A DNA stretch of 64,000 nt, from positions 151,026,329 through 151,090,328 of the forward strand of contig CM053143.1 in NCBI GenBank assembly GCA_028571685.1, given 5' to 3'. Made by a program: the position numbers and the translations under genes. Of the stretch, positions 1 to 10,791 are shown piece by piece. The notes under the pieces are model-generated. The model had not been told where the DNA came from. It did no database searches and saw nothing but the letters and a program-made list of their open reading frames with translations. The DNA is from Heterohyrax brucei (lineage: Eukaryota; Chordata; Mammalia; Hyracoidea; Procaviidae). How positions within the stretch are numbered: the first letter of the stretch is position 1; each line of letters begins with the position of its first letter.

Positions 1-576
1 TAATCATGTTGCGCAACTGTTACCCTTACTCAATGCTAAATTTTCCATCACCATAAACAGAAACTCAATGCTTCCAAAACAGTGTGATAGCCAACTCTAT
101 TACCCTCTAGACTGTTAGAAGAAAAATAACCCAGATAATCCCAAAGACTCCTTTGGACCAAACACTGCAGTGTCTCACCGCAAGTACACAATTATAATGG
201 TGCTTTAGCTTAAAAAAAAAAAAAAAAAGATTCCTTTTCTTACAGTTACACCCCGAAAACCCATTCCTGAATTTGGTGCACATCAGAAACCTCATCTTGA
301 ACTGACAGTTATCCAGGCTGTTTCTTCTGCACACTTTGATAGATAGGTAAGCTTTTCCTAAATGTTAAAGGCCAGAATGTTCCATGCATCAATTATCCCC
401 CAGTATTCCACACAATTAAAAACTGAGTTTATCAGTATATCACTTTCCACCACCTATTTATACTCATCCCACTATAACCCATCAAAAGTAACTACTAAAA
501 ATAGAAAAAATAACAATCCAAAAGAAAAAAACTTGTTCTAAGTGCTACATACCTCATTACAGAATATCATTATGGT
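1..576. other. No recognisable feature; A17 run
   Basis: AT-rich intronic sequence with an A17 tract at 212-228. Short open frames here are chance. Confidence 0.5.
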
Positions 577-690
577 CACCTTTGAAGTACTCCCCTTCGG
601 AAGCTACGCACAGACACCAGTGCCTAGTCCACCCTTCAAAGCAATTTAGAAACTTTCAGGAATGGCCATTGTGCACAGTAGCAAGTTCAC
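577..690 (-). mobile_element. mariner transposase C-terminal remnant (left, inverted copy)
   Basis: On the minus strand the text reads like the end of a Tc1/mariner transposase (CFEGWTRHW..., then CVASEGEYFKGD), corresponding to the usual C-terminus ...CIASQGEYFEGD. It is truncated and out of frame in places. It is inverted relative to the neighbouring copy, with which it shares about 90 bp of obvious similarity. Confidence 0.7.
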
Positions 691-963
691 AAACTTAATA
701 TAGTTGTCTGTGAGGGAGTTTTTAGCCAGTAAACAAAAAAATGTATTAGAACACCCTCCTTACTCACCTGTTCTAGGCCCCAATGACTTTTTTCCTTACC
801 TGAAGACAAAGGAAATATTGGAAGATTTTTGAATGGCATCAAGTGGAATATGATGACAGCTCTGTAGGCCACTCCAGTAAAAGAGTTTCAAAATTGCTTT
901 GAATGGTAGACTACGTGCTGGCACTGGTGCATAGCTTCCCAAGGGGAGCACTTGAAAGATGAC
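691..963 (+). mobile_element. mariner transposase C-terminal remnant (right copy)
   Basis: The plus strand, across stops and frame changes, reads like mariner transposase: EFLASKQ-like, VLEHPPYSP, GPNDFFPYLK, KEILE, then CIASQGEHLKD. The third Asp of the DDD triad (APNDFF-like, codon 785-787) is kept. The first Asp-equivalent of SPDLAP has become Val. Stops at several positions make it a pseudogene fragment of an irritans-like (Hsmar2-type) mariner. Confidence 0.75.
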
Positions 964-1051
964 TGAGCTCAGCAAGGAAGTATGTAGCACTTTTCCTAGG
1001 ATGAGTTAACGAACTTCACTGGCAGTCTTCGTATGTGTGTACATATAATTG

Positions 1052-1135
1052 CTAATATTATGCTGAGAGAAATAAATCTGACATAAAAGGACAAATATTG
1101 TATGACCCCACTTACATGAAATATTCAGAATGGAC
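1052..1135 (+). mobile_element. L1 3'-region fragment
   Basis: The motif GACATAAAAGGACAAATATTGTATGA and the following ACTTACATGAAATATTCAGAAT match the common old mammalian L1 3' region. The same motif recurs at about 30040. It abuts the RTE copy that follows. Confidence 0.5.
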
Positions 1136-1239
1136 AAATACTGAAGGACAGTGCTAAAGCAAATAGAAGAAATGATGAAAAGAGGTGAACAGAAAATTTC
1201 AAAGAACAGCTTGAGAAGACAAAATAAAATGAAAGACAC

Positions 1240-2985
1240 AGAGACCAAGAGTTAGAAAACCAAAAAATTGAAAGAACTGAAGAAAAAATTCAACCCTTGA
1301 GCTACAATTCTGCAGGATTCTATGAATAAAATATTGAATGATGCAGGAAGCATCAAATCAGATGGAAGGAATACACAGTCACTCTTCCAAAAAGAAATGA
1401 TTGATCTTCAACCACTTCAGGAGACAGCATATGATCAAAAACTAAGGGTACTGAAGGAAGAAGTCCAACCTGCACTGAAGGCATTGGTAAAATACACAGC
1501 TCCAGGAACTCATGGAATACAATGGAGATATTTCAACAAACAGATGCAACGCTAGAGGTACTCACTCATTTATGCCAAGAAATTTGCAAGACAGCTACCC
1601 AGCCAACTGAGTGAAAGAGATCCATGTTGACATCCATTTCAAAGAAAGGTGATCCAACACAATGCAGAAATTATTGAATAATATCATTAATATTACAATA
1701 AACTTTTGTTGAAAATCATTCAAAAACAGTTGCAGCAGTACATTGACAAACAGCTAGCAGAAATTCAAGCTGAATTCAGACAAGGCCATGGAAAGAGGAT
1801 ATCGTTGCTGATGTAAGGTGGATCTTGGCTGAAAGCAGAGAATATAAGAAAGGTGATGACCTGTGTTTTACTGACTATGCAAAGGCATTCAACTGTGTGG
1901 GTCATAACAAATTATGGATAATACTGTGAAGAAGGGAATTCCAGAACACTTAATAATGTGCATGAAGAACCTGTACACAGACCCATAGGCAGGCATTTGA
2001 ATAAAGCCAGGCAATACTGCATGGTTTAAAAATCAAGAAAAGAGTATACAGGGTTGTATCCTTTCACCATACCTATTCAATCTGTATGCCGAGCAAATAA
2101 TCGAGAAATCGGACTATATGAAGAGGAACGCGGCACTGGGTTGGGTGGAGGACTCATTAACAGCCTGTAATATGTAGATGACACAAGCTTGTTTGCCATG
2201 AAGAGAACTGGAAGCACTTACTGATGCAGTATAGATTATACCTCAGCATAAAGAAAATAAAAATCCTCACAGTTGGGTCAATAAGCAATATCATGATAAA
2301 CAAAGGACTAAAGTTGTCAAGGATTTCACTTTACTTGGACCCACAATCAATGCCCATGGTAGCAGGAATCAGGAAACCAAACAACTTATTTGTTGCCTTG
2401 GGGAAATCTGCTGCCGAAGATCTCTTTCAAGTGTTGAAACCAACACTGTCACTTTAAGGACTAAGGAGTGGGTCAGTTCTACCCTGGCCCCTAGGGTCGC
2501 CATGAATCAGATCCGACTCGAAGGCACTTGGCTTAACACAAGCCTTCATATGTTCACTTACCACGTATGCATGCCAAAGCTGGATGACAAATAAGGAAGA
2601 CTGAAGGAGAATCAATGCCTTCGAACTATGGTGTTACTGAAGAATACTGAATATATTATGGACTGCCAAAAGGACACATAAGTCTGTCTTGGAAGAAACA
2701 CAGCAAGAGTGTTCCCTGGAACTGAGGATGGTGAGACTTCATCTCACATATTGTGTACATCTTATCAGGAGGGACGAGGAGAAGGATATCATGCTTGGCA
2801 AAGCAGAAAGTCAGCCAAAAAGAAGACCCTAGACCAGATGGATTGTCCCAGCCGCTGCAGTGGCCTCCAACATAACAATGTCTGTGAGGACAGTACAGGA
2901 CTGGGCAGGGCTTCCTTCTGTAGTGCACAACGTCACTGTGAGTCAGAACCAACTCAGCAGCACTTAAAAACATCCAATTCAGAAA
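1240..2985 (+). mobile_element. RTE/BovB-type LINE fragment, ORF2 and 3' end
   Basis: This follows the afrotherian RTE reverse-transcriptase ORF from before the RT domain to the 3' end. It starts in the GAAAGAACTGAAGAAAAAATTCAA region. An open stretch at 1322-1555 encodes the pre-RT segment (LQETAYDQKLRVLKEEVQPALKAL). RT motif A at about 1870 reads TDYAKAFNCV, with Asp changed to Asn. The YADD box appears as YVDD after a stop near 2170. Many stops and frameshifts make it dead. An AfroSINE piece interrupts it at about 2466-2542, and it ends in the RTE tail (GTCACTGTGAGTCAGAACCAACTCAGCAGCAC). Confidence 0.9.
2466..2542 (+). mobile_element. AfroSINE 3' fragment inside RTE
   Basis: CAGTTCTACCCTG...CGCCATGAATCAGATCCGACTCGAAGGCACTTGG is the AfroSINE 3' half, breaking the RTE frame between CACTTTAAGGACTAAG and its continuation GCCTTCATATG. 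Confidence 0.65.
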
Positions 2986-3114
2986 AAACCATGGCCAAAA
3001 AAGCGTTAGTCATAGATTTCTGAAGCATCCGAATGGTGCTTACTAGATTTTAGTGATTTTTTGTTTTTAATGCTTGTGTATGAACTCGTGTTCTTCAAAG
3101 GAACCATAAAACAC

Positions 3115-3255
3115 TGTACGTGCTATTATCATAACCATTTCATAAGCAAGGAAACTGAAGTTTGGAGAGGTTAAGTAGTTTCCCCAAGTTCACCGAGCTA
3201 TTAATGGTGCAGCTGCACTCCTACCTTGCCAGGTGGGCTCAAAGCCTTTGTACAT
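3115..3255 (-). repeat. MIR fragment
   Basis: The sequence reads as the reverse of MIR: a degraded bit, then GGAAACTGAAG...GAGAGGTTAAGTAGTTTCCCCAAGTTCACCGAGCTATTAATGG (consensus GGTTAAGTAACTTGCCCAAGGTCACACAGC). Confidence 0.6.
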
Positions 3256-3447
3256 CATCCCTCCTAGATGAATATGCACATATGATTTCTATTTTACATT
3301 GTATTGTAAATATCTTTCCTTTATAATGAATACGCATCTATTCGATACGTGTACTGATTCCCCTGCAGGTCTAATGATGTTTATCGCAGGTGGGGAGGGG
3401 GAGGCATAGAAAGGCCAAGAACAGCAGCCTTTTAGAAAGTCACACAC

Positions 3448-3850
3448 CAAATCCTTTTTTTTTATTATTATTATTTCTATTTTTCATTATGACTGAGTGA
3501 AAATGTACATTCCCGTATAAATTTACATGCCCACCTATATGCAGCTTCCACTGCTCTCCCGGCCTGGTGACAGCACACTATTCCACTACCACCAAATGCC
3601 AAAATGACAGCCAATCTGTCTATCAGTGCTGAGCTAGATTCCACTCTTTAGCTCTTGTTGATCAATGCATCCTTCACTGGCCAGGTATTATTGGAGTTTT
3701 TTTGCTAGTTATCTCCCATCTCGCAAAACTGTTCTAATCAAACTCACCCCGGTAGCACTGTTTCAGTGGTCAAGGTGCTGCATACTGGTATCTTAAGGAC
3801 CTTCCCTGTCAATCCTATCACCTGCAGCTCTCAATTCATCCTTGGCTGTG
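3448..3850 (-). mobile_element. L1 3'-UTR-like repeat (afrotherian lineage)
   Basis: It begins with a T-rich tail, then ATTATGACTGAGTGAAAATGTACATT and GGTGACAGCACAC. The same order is seen at 47195 and, inverted, at 7470 and 10792. The part after about 3600 is more diverged. Confidence 0.5.
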
Positions 3851-4107
3851 AGACTTGCAGATGAATCCAAAAAGGATGCATTACAAAGAAAAATTTATCA
3901 GGCTGTTTAGTAGAACTCTTTTGGTAGTGTCAATACATCAGTCCCCTTTTCAGAGTTCTCCCCTATGAGAAAAGGAAAATGAGATCCTAAATAACACTGG
4001 GCTACACGGGGCAACAAATCTATTCTTTATTTAAGTCCACTTTGGGAAGCCAGATAGACAATCTAGGTTGCTTTTTTCTTTGAAGCAGCAGTCAGGAACT
4101 TATAAGA

Positions 4108-4650
4108 TACACCATCACAAAGGGCAAATCTGCTGCAGAAGACTTCTTTGAAGTGTTAAAAAGCAAAGATGCCACTTTGAAAACAAAGGTGACCTGATCC
4201 AAGCCACAGTGTTTTCAGTTGCCTCATTTGCATACGAAGGCTGGATGATGGGTAAGACCAGATGAGCTGATGCTTTTGAATTGTGGTGCTGGTGAAGAAT
4301 ACTGAATATACCACGGACTGCCAAAAGAACAGACAAGGCTGTCTGACGTACAACCAGAATGCTCCTTAGAAGCAAGGATGGTGAAGAAGCAACATCTCCC
4401 GTACTTTGGACAGGTTGCCAAGGGGGATCAGTCCTTGGAGAAGGACATCATGCTTGGTGATGTGCAGGGTCAGAGAAAATGAGGAAAAGCCTCAAACAGC
4501 AACACACTGGCTGCAACGTTAGGCTGAAGCCTAACAACAATTGTGATGATGGCACGAGACGGTGCAGTGTTTCACTGTGTTGTGCACACGGTCACGATGA
4601 GTCAGAACCAACCTCTCGGCACCCAACAGCAACAACACTGCTCTTTTCCA
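4108..4650 (+). mobile_element. RTE LINE 3' fragment
   Basis: GGGCAAATCTGCTGCAGAAGACTTCTTTGAAGTGTTAAAAAGCAAAGATG through CACGATGAGTCAGAACCAACCTCTCGGCACCCAACAGCAAC is the 3' end of the RTE ORF2 plus the tail. It is 5'-truncated, has several small deletions and no usable frame. Confidence 0.88.
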
Positions 4651-5795
4651 CCTCATGCCCCAGCTTCAGAGTTTTCTTCTGAGAAAAACAAAATAAGTGC
4701 ATCCTATTGAGTTTCCATGGTTATTTTCTGCTTTCTCTTCTATAGCATTTTTTTTAATGTGCTGGAATAAAATGTGTTAAAGCTCTCTGATGAAGCTGAA
4801 TAGCCAAAGAACAAATCTAGTAGCCCTCCAGTAGTCTTCACCCCCCAAGTTACACTTGTTAAAATACTTGTTGTAATAGACATACACAGAAACCAATGAC
4901 AAAGATTTCTGTATCCCTTAAAATACCAAAGATAAACCTGAAATTATCAATTTAATCTGTAAGAGGTCCTCCTATAGCAAATAATCTCAGTCCAACATGG
5001 CTTTACATAAGAGTGGGCTTACTTATTCACAGTAATTTCTTAGGAAAAAAATCCAAACTGAAACACACTGGAGTAGAAACAGATGTTCAATCCACATACA
5101 CAGATAAGAATTCCTGCCTGTTTATCACTAACAGATGAAGGAAATGCATTCATTAAGGAAACAAAAGCTTGCCCAAATGGAAGAGATCCAGGTCACAATT
5201 ATCCATTGGTTCACAGCACAAGTGAATTTTTCCAGTTTCAAAGGGACAAAAATCAAATATTCAATTTGAAAATACCATAAGAGAGGTGGGGCTAGTCCAA
5301 CTTACTCATCTGAAGAGGATGTATTCTTTCATCAGTTCTAGTTCAGTTACACCCACAAGTGATTATTTTTCTTCATTCCTTTTTTCCTGATTTTGTAGAT
5401 TTCTTACTTTTTTTTTCCCTAAAATCTTGTCACATTGCCAAGCTCCATAAAGTAGAGGGGAAACCCTAGTTTTGACCAACCTCAAGTAATCCTTAATTAT
5501 ATTTAAAAAAGAATCATCAAGTTGGAATGGGTTTTGAGATAGAAGAAAAAGAGCATCAAACTCAACACACCTAAAAGGCCACTCAGCATCTTCCTTGCAC
5601 TTTTAAAATACAAAAACAAACAGCCTGCTCTTCCTATTTTGTGGTGTATCTCAGCAAATGCCTGTTACCACCAGCCCTGATAATCAGTCGTGGCAGAAAT
5701 TCTGCATCATTTTAACTGATCCCTTTCCCATTACCACCTCTTCCCCCACTATCACTTATTTTAAATTCACTGCAGGCTGACCATTCCATGATGAT
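4651..5795. other. No recognisable feature
   Basis: 1.1 kb of AT-rich intron with T-runs near 4747 and 5407; no repeat or exon recognised. Confidence 0.4.
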
Positions 5796-5797
5796 CA

Positions 5798-5990
5798 AAA
5801 AACCCTAGCAAACCAGTCTACACTCCAACTCATAATTCCCCATGTGTGTCAGAGTAGAACTGTGCTCCACAGGGTTTTCAATGGCTGATTTTTCAAAAGT
5901 AGATTGCCAGGCTTTTCTTCTGAGGCATCGCTGAGTGGACTTGAACCTTCAATCCTTCAGTTAGGAATAATGCCTCCACTTATCTGTGCA
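5798..5990 (-). mobile_element. AfroSINE
   Basis: The order is the reversed SINE: ACTCCAACTCATAA, CAGAGTAGAACTGTGCTCCACAGGGTTTTCAATGGCTGA, then GGACTTGAACCTTCAATCCTTCAGTTAGGA. This is the longer subtype with the extra TCAATGGCTGATTTTTCA segment. Confidence 0.8.
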
Positions 5991-6002
5991 CTTGTCTGAG
6001 TC

Positions 6003-6142
6003 CCTCACTGGAATAGAGGATCACTTACTTGAAGCAAGAATCTATGGCTTGCTCTTCTTTGTAGATCCAGAGCTTTACACAGTACCTGGTACATCAGAGG
6101 TGTTCAAGAACTATTTAGTAAATGATAAATGAATGCATTTAT
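6003..6142 (+). repeat. L2 3' fragment
   Basis: The order CACTGGAATAGAGG...TACACAGTACCTGGTACATCAGAGGTGTTCAAGAACTATTTAGTAAATGATAAATGAATG matches the L2 3' end (cctggcacatagtaggcactcaataaatatttgttgaatgaatg). Confidence 0.6.
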
Positions 6143-6330
6143 GCAAAGAGCAACAAATATGATATTAGTGCATACCCTAGAATATCTATGATTAGACACA
6201 GAGGACAAGAAGACACTCACAAGGAAACTGTCAAATCTGCTCAGGTACCAGCACATGCAGAATTTCATGCTACTCTTTGTGGTCTACGATGAAAGACTGA
6301 TATTTCCACCACATAAACTAGGGGGGAAAC

Positions 6331-6518
6331 CCTGGTAACATAGTGGGTTAAGTGCCACATCTGCTAACCAAAAGGTCAGCACTTAAAATCTGCCAGGCAC
6401 TCCTTGGAAACTCTATGGGGCAGTTTTACTCTGAGTCAGATCCGACTCGACAGCACTTGGCTTGGCTCGGCTATAAGGTCTCTATGAGTCAGACCCAACT
6501 CTAGGGCAGTGGATTTAG
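6331..6518 (+). mobile_element. AfroSINE
   Basis: GGGAAACCCTGGTAACATAGTGGGTTAAG, GCTAACCAAAAGGTCAGCA and CTCCTTGGAAACTCTATGGGGCAG give a full SINE. The 3' part seems duplicated: GAGTCAGATCCGACTCGACAGCA is followed by a second GAGTCAGACCCAACTCTAGGGCAGTGG. Confidence 0.88.
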
Positions 6519-6549
6519 TTTTTTCTGTTTGTATATAAGCTAGCAATGA

Positions 6550-6755
6550 TGTTGTCATTTCTGGATTCTGTCAAGTCGATTCTGATTCATAGAGACCTCA
6601 CGTGACAGAGAACTGTCCCCATAGGGTTTTCTTGGCTATAATCTTGATGAAAGGAGATCACCGGATCTTCCTCCTGAAGAGTTGCTGGGTAGGTTCAAAT
6701 CATCAACCTTTGGGTTAGGGGCCACATGCTTAATCTTTGAGCCAGCAAGGCTTCT
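6550..6755 (-). mobile_element. AfroSINE (long subtype)
   Basis: Reversed SINE: CAAGTCGATTCTGATTCATAGAGACC, CCCATAGGGTTTTCTTGGCTATAATCTTGATG, GATCACCGGATCTTCCTCC, CAACCTTTGGGTTAGG. The host site at the TATAATCTT motif is intact here, unlike the nested copies at 17.8 and 26.2 kb. Confidence 0.85.
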
Positions 6756-6959
6756 TGCAGTGATGTTACAGACAGAAAATACAACTAAATACCTTAGATG
6801 TATGTTGCCTCACACAATCCTTCTTAAAAAACAAAACAAAAAAAAAAAGCTTAAATTTTCAATCTTATATTCCACGACACTTCCATGTACAACTTATCCC
6901 TTACTTTGCCAAATCCTCCTCCCTGGCTGTGCAGGGAAGCCACCTGGAAGAAGTGTTAA

Positions 6960-7055
6960 TGAAATGACAGTGTGCAGGCCATGATCCAGATCGTTTTTCA
7001 ATCACAGGCTCCCGAGTGATTCAGTGTGCACCCGTGGTTCAGAACTGCTGAGTTA
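6960..7055 (+). repeat. Possible hAT-type (MER5-like) fragment
   Basis: CAGGCTCCCGAGTGATTCAGTGTGCACCCGTGGTTCAGAACTGCTGA resembles the end of MER5-type elements. It is weak and short. The remainder of 6756-7469 shows nothing else. Confidence 0.3.
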
Positions 7056-7469
7056 AGCTCTCCACTAGCAGGGAGTAGTAGCATTCACCGAATGCTTACT
7101 GCAAAAATGAAATGTAACTGGAGAAAATTTCAAGCCTCTCTAAGACTTTCATTTAGCAAAAAGTTGAACAGCTAAGCAAAACCGTTAGTAACGTGGGCTT
7201 TAGTTAAAACAGTGCATGTTACCAGTGATGACCTGTATCAGGTGGGATTCTAAGGATACAGGGTCTCTTATTCTTATATCATTTCTCGTTTGTGTTTATA
7301 ATTTTATAATTTAAAACACTAGATACATTGTAAAATATACCTAAAGAGAATATACAGACCTCACCATTTATCCAAAGACACTGGATTTGGACAAATGATT
7401 AGGTCCAAGCATCTATTTTTTAACCTCTTCTATACAAAGCATCATAAGTTAGCAGTTAATTAAAAGTAA

Positions 7470-7795
7470 ATCATAATGAAGGTCCACTCTTCGGATATGA
7501 ATAGATTGGACTCGGCAATGCAGAGTGACCACATATTGGATGCACTCTGTAGTTCTATGCATCTATAGGATATTATCCTGCTGACCTCTGGCTGGAGGAA
7601 GGAGAGTGGGTGGAGAGGAGGGGAAAGGAGACTGTTGGGAGGATGAGACATGTATGGAGCAGAGAGGAATAGTGTGCTGTCACCGGGCAGGGAGAGCAGT
7701 GGAAGCTGCATATAGGTGGGCATGTAAATTTATATGGGAATGTACATTTTTACTCAGTCATAATAAAAATAAAAGCATGTATCAATTCTGTAGCC
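7470..7795 (+). mobile_element. L1 3'-UTR-like repeat, sense
   Basis: The sequence parallels 11050-11300 step by step (TTCTATGCAT.TATAGGA, GACCTCTGGCTGGAGGAAG, GGAGAGTGTGCTGTCACCGGGCAGG, GGTGGGCATG...), and it ends in ACTCAGTCATAATAAAAATAAAA, an A-rich 3' end. Confidence 0.55.
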
Positions 7796-8779
7796 ATTTA
7801 ATGATGATTTTAAAAGAGTCTACAAATTCACTGATACCCTCCCGTCAGCCTAATTCCCCTTCTCTGAGTGTGGGCTGTACTTAGTGATTAGCCTCTTAGC
7901 AACAGAACACGGCAGATTTGGAGGTTTCTCAAAGACCAGGTCCTAACAGACAGGGAGGCTTTCTTCTTGCTTTCTCTTGAATCACTGACTCTAAGGTAAG
8001 CCAGATGCCATGTTATAAAGATACACAAGCAGCTCTACGGAGAGCCTAGAACTGAGACCTGCCTACAGTCACCTGAGTAACCCATCTAAAAGGAGAAACT
8101 CCTGTCCCACTAGAGCCTTCAGATGACTGCAACCCCACTCTACATCTTTGTTTGCAATCTCAAAATATATCCTGCACCAGAACCATCCAGCTAATGCTTT
8201 CCAAATTTCTGACCTACAGAAACTATGAAACAATAAATGTTTTAAGCTGCTGTGTTTTAGGGTAATTTATTCCACAGTAATAGATAGCTAATAGACTATC
8301 ACCAAACTTTTTACAGTTCTCTTGAAAAGTTTCTAGGAGTGTTTCTCCTCTATTTATATCCACTCTCAACTCGCTCGTTGTATTTCTCAGGAAGCTTGTT
8401 TTATCAATCATCCCTCTGGGTGATCTATAATTGATGTGTTCCTCTCCATTCTTTAAGTGTTAAAATCTCTCCCATCCTTAAAGATAGAACAAAACAAATC
8501 TCACCACAACTTTATGTTCCTGCTTCTCAGTGATTTTTCTACTGTCTGTCCTTCTTCATTGTCAAACATCATGAAATAACAATATGCACTCCCTCTCTCT
8601 GCTTCTGCATCTCCCACAGACTGACACCATGACCGTCACTGGAATAACTCACGCAGTTCACACTGGCCTCCTAAGTGTTATAGCCAAAGAACAGCACTTC
8701 GTGAACCCTCCTTGAATATCTCACAGACTCCTCACATAACACATCCAATCAGGAATTCACCTTTTTCTTAACATCACTC
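7796..8779. other. No clear feature
   Basis: Unique-looking intron sequence. Parts of 8440-8780 may be degraded L2, leading into the clearer L2 at 8780. Confidence 0.35.
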
Positions 8780-8960
8780 CTCTTCTGCATGTTCCCTACC
8801 AAAGGAAATCATTCCACCCTATCGATCAAGCCAGAAATGCTTGGAGCTACCCTCCATTGCTCCACTTCTCTCATCTCACACATCTGTTCAGCACCACGTC
8901 CCATCAATTTTACATCCTTAGCATGTCTCACATTCATTCCCACCACCATGGCCATTAGAA
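8780..8960 (+). repeat. L2 fragment (first part)
   Basis: The order CCACCCTATCGATCAAGCC...CCATTGCTCCACTTCTCTCATCTC...CATTCCCACCACCATGGCC resembles L2. It continues at 9066 after an AfroSINE. Confidence 0.45.
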
Positions 8961-9065
8961 ATCCTGGTTAAGTCCTTCATCTGCTAACCGAAAGGTCAGC
9001 AGTTAGAATTTGCCAGGCACTATGAGTCAGAATCAATTCAACAGCAAGAAGTTGGGTTTGGTTTT
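8961..9065 (+). mobile_element. AfroSINE, internally deleted
   Basis: AAATCCTGGTTAAGTCCTTCATCTGCTAACCGAAAGGTCAGCAGTTAGAA is joined directly to CACTATGAGTCAGAATCAATTCAACAGCAAG. The middle of the SINE (CTCCTTGG...CTATAGG) is missing. It splits an L2 element. Confidence 0.8.
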
Positions 9066-9235
9066 GTCTGTGGCCATCACAGCCTCTTGTCAGTATTACT
9101 ATGGCCTTGGGGCTTCACTCTCGGTAACCATCATCATCCCCTATGCTGCCACCAGGGCCACCAAAATACATCATGTTCCTCCCAACTTTTCAATTATTCC
9201 CCATTGCTTATAGATAAAATCCAAACTCCATTAAA
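9066..9235 (+). repeat. L2 fragment (second part)
   Basis: GTGGCCATCACAGCCTCTTG...CCCCATTGCTTATAGATAAAATCCAAACTCC corresponds to the L2 segment ending in AGAATAAAATCCAAACTCC. Confidence 0.55.
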
Positions 9236-9261
9236 AGATACTAATGGTAGTTAACGTCTCT

Positions 9262-9455
9262 TGAACACGTGACTTACTTTTCTACGGTTCTTACATGTAT
9301 TAACTTAGTCAACCCTCACCACAAACCATGGAAAATACCTTCGCCATGTCACAAATGATGACAGTAAGATACACAGAGGTGATGTTTAACTTCCCAGCAA
9401 TCACAGAGTTAGCACACAGCAAAGCTGCATGACTCCAGAGCCCAGCCCTCTTAGT
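9262..9455 (-). repeat. MIR
   Basis: Reverse of MIR: TTACATGTATTAACTTAGTCAACCCTCACCACAAACC, then AGATACACAGAGGTGATGTTTAACTTCCC...CAGAGTTAGCACACAGCAAAGCTGCATGACTCCAGAGCCC. Confidence 0.7.
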
Positions 9456-9524
9456 CTCAGCACCAAACCCAAAGGGCTGGCACACAGACCCTCATTAATA
9501 TGACCCAGCATCTTCTCTCCCCGT

Positions 9525-9703
9525 CACCAGTTGCCCTTGAGTTAATTCCCACTCCAAGGGACCCAAGTGGGTCACAAGAGAAGGGTATTCCACAGAGTTT
9601 TCAGTGGCTGATTTTTCAGAAGGCCTTCCTTCCAGTGAGCCTCCAACCCCAACCTTTCAGTTGGCAGATGAGCGTGTTAAGCACTTGCAATACCCATGGA
9701 CTC
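9525..9703 (-). mobile_element. AfroSINE (long subtype)
   Basis: Reversed copy: CCCTTGAGTTAATTCCCACTCC, CCACAGAGTTTTCAGTGGCTGATTTTTCAGAAGGCC, CCTCCAACCCCAACCTTTCAGTTGGCAG. Confidence 0.75.
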
Positions 9704-9709
9704 CTCTGT

Positions 9710-9868
9710 CCCAGCAGCCCTCCCCAAATGTTATTCTCCATTTCTTCCCCAATGTACTGTTCTCCTGCAAAACCCTACGCTTCTGCTCAAGCTGTTCTCT
9801 CAGTCTAGAAAGCTTCTTCCAGCCCCTACCCTCCCCTGTCCTCACTCACTCTTTGCCCATCCAACAAC
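9710..9868 (+). repeat. L2 fragment, left of SINE
   Basis: TTCTGCTCAAGCTGTTCTCTCAGTCTAGAAAGCTTCTTCC matches the L2 motif (gctcatgctgttccctctgcctggaatgcc). It resumes at 10168. Confidence 0.55.
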
Positions 9869-10167
9869 GAAGTTGTTCCTGGGTACTGTGGAGTCAACTG
9901 TGTCTCCTAGCAACTTCATATGAAAGCCTAGAACTGCCCCAGAAAGTTTTCTTGGCTGTAACCTTTACAGAACAGATCATGAGGTCTTTTTTCCCAAAAG
10001 CAACTGATTAGGTTTGAACAGCCAATCTTTTGGTTAGCAGCCAAGCACCTGACCACTGCACCACCAGGCTTCCTTTCCAACTAACAATTAGGTTTGAACA
10101 GCCAATCTTTTGGTTAGCAGCCAAGCACCTGGCCACTGCACCACCAGGCTTCCTTTCCAACTAACAA
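9869..10167 (-). mobile_element. AfroSINE with 80-bp tandem duplication of its 5' end
   Basis: Reversed SINE (GGTACTGTGGAGTCAACTGTGTCTCC, GTTTTCTTGGCTGTAACCTTTACAG, GATCATGAGGTC, TTTTGGTTAGCAGCC...CACCACCAGGCTTCC). The last part is present twice in tandem with 80-bp period (10007-10086 and 10087-10166) and one visible mismatch (ctgacc / ctggcc). It interrupts an L2 element. Confidence 0.9.
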
Positions 10168-10290
10168 GTCTTACTCAGTTTTCAAGACTCAACCCAATGC
10201 CCATGTCCTCAATGATGTCACTCCTTCCTCTGTGGCTCCAAGGAGACCTGCACAGATTTGTTTTCTAGTACTTTATGATACACTGGAGTA
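10168..10290 (+). repeat. L2 fragment, right of SINE
   Basis: TTTTCAAGACTCAACCCAATGCCCATGTCCTCAATGATGTCACTCCTTCC matches L2 'ttcaagactcagctcaaatgtcacctcctc...ccttcc'. Confidence 0.6.
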
Positions 10291-10724
10291 TTGTTCAGAA
10301 AGTATTCACTCCCTTTCCTCCTATTATGAACAGAATGTATCCCCCACCTCACTGACTGACTTTGGATTTGACCACACCACTTGCTCTGGCAGCGGAATGT
10401 GAGTAGACATTATGCAAGCAGAGACTTTAAACACCATTGCCTGGTTTGGCTTGACTTAGGTGCACCTGCCATTTAAGGAGAGCAAAGAGACGCATAAAGC
10501 AGTCCTTAACCCAACCTACAGCCTCGAGCCAAATACAGCCAACCCAGAGCTTGAACCAGGACAGCCTCAGCTGGTCCCTGAATACATGAAGTAAAGGAAA
10601 AGCATGCTTACGACTATCTAACACTGTGTTATTGTATCAATGGCTGACTACCTTACTGTCATGTTGTGTTTTTTTACATTTCAAGGTCTTAGAAGAGTAC
10701 TTAAAATATTAATAGTCATTCGCG
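10291..10724. other. No recognisable feature
   Basis: Nothing recognised between the L2 and L1 fragments. Confidence 0.35.
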
Positions 10725-10791
10725 GAGTTTTCCTTATTGAGATGTAATTTAGACAGCATTAGAATTCAGCCTTTTAAAAGTAGATCATTCA
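10725..10791 (-). mobile_element. Old L1 fragment (left half of insertion site)
   Basis: TTTTCCTTATTGAGATGTAATTTAGACAGCATTAGAATTCAGCC resembles antisense L1 3' UTR (attgagatataattcacat...). It is interrupted by the next element and seems to resume after 11323. Confidence 0.45.
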
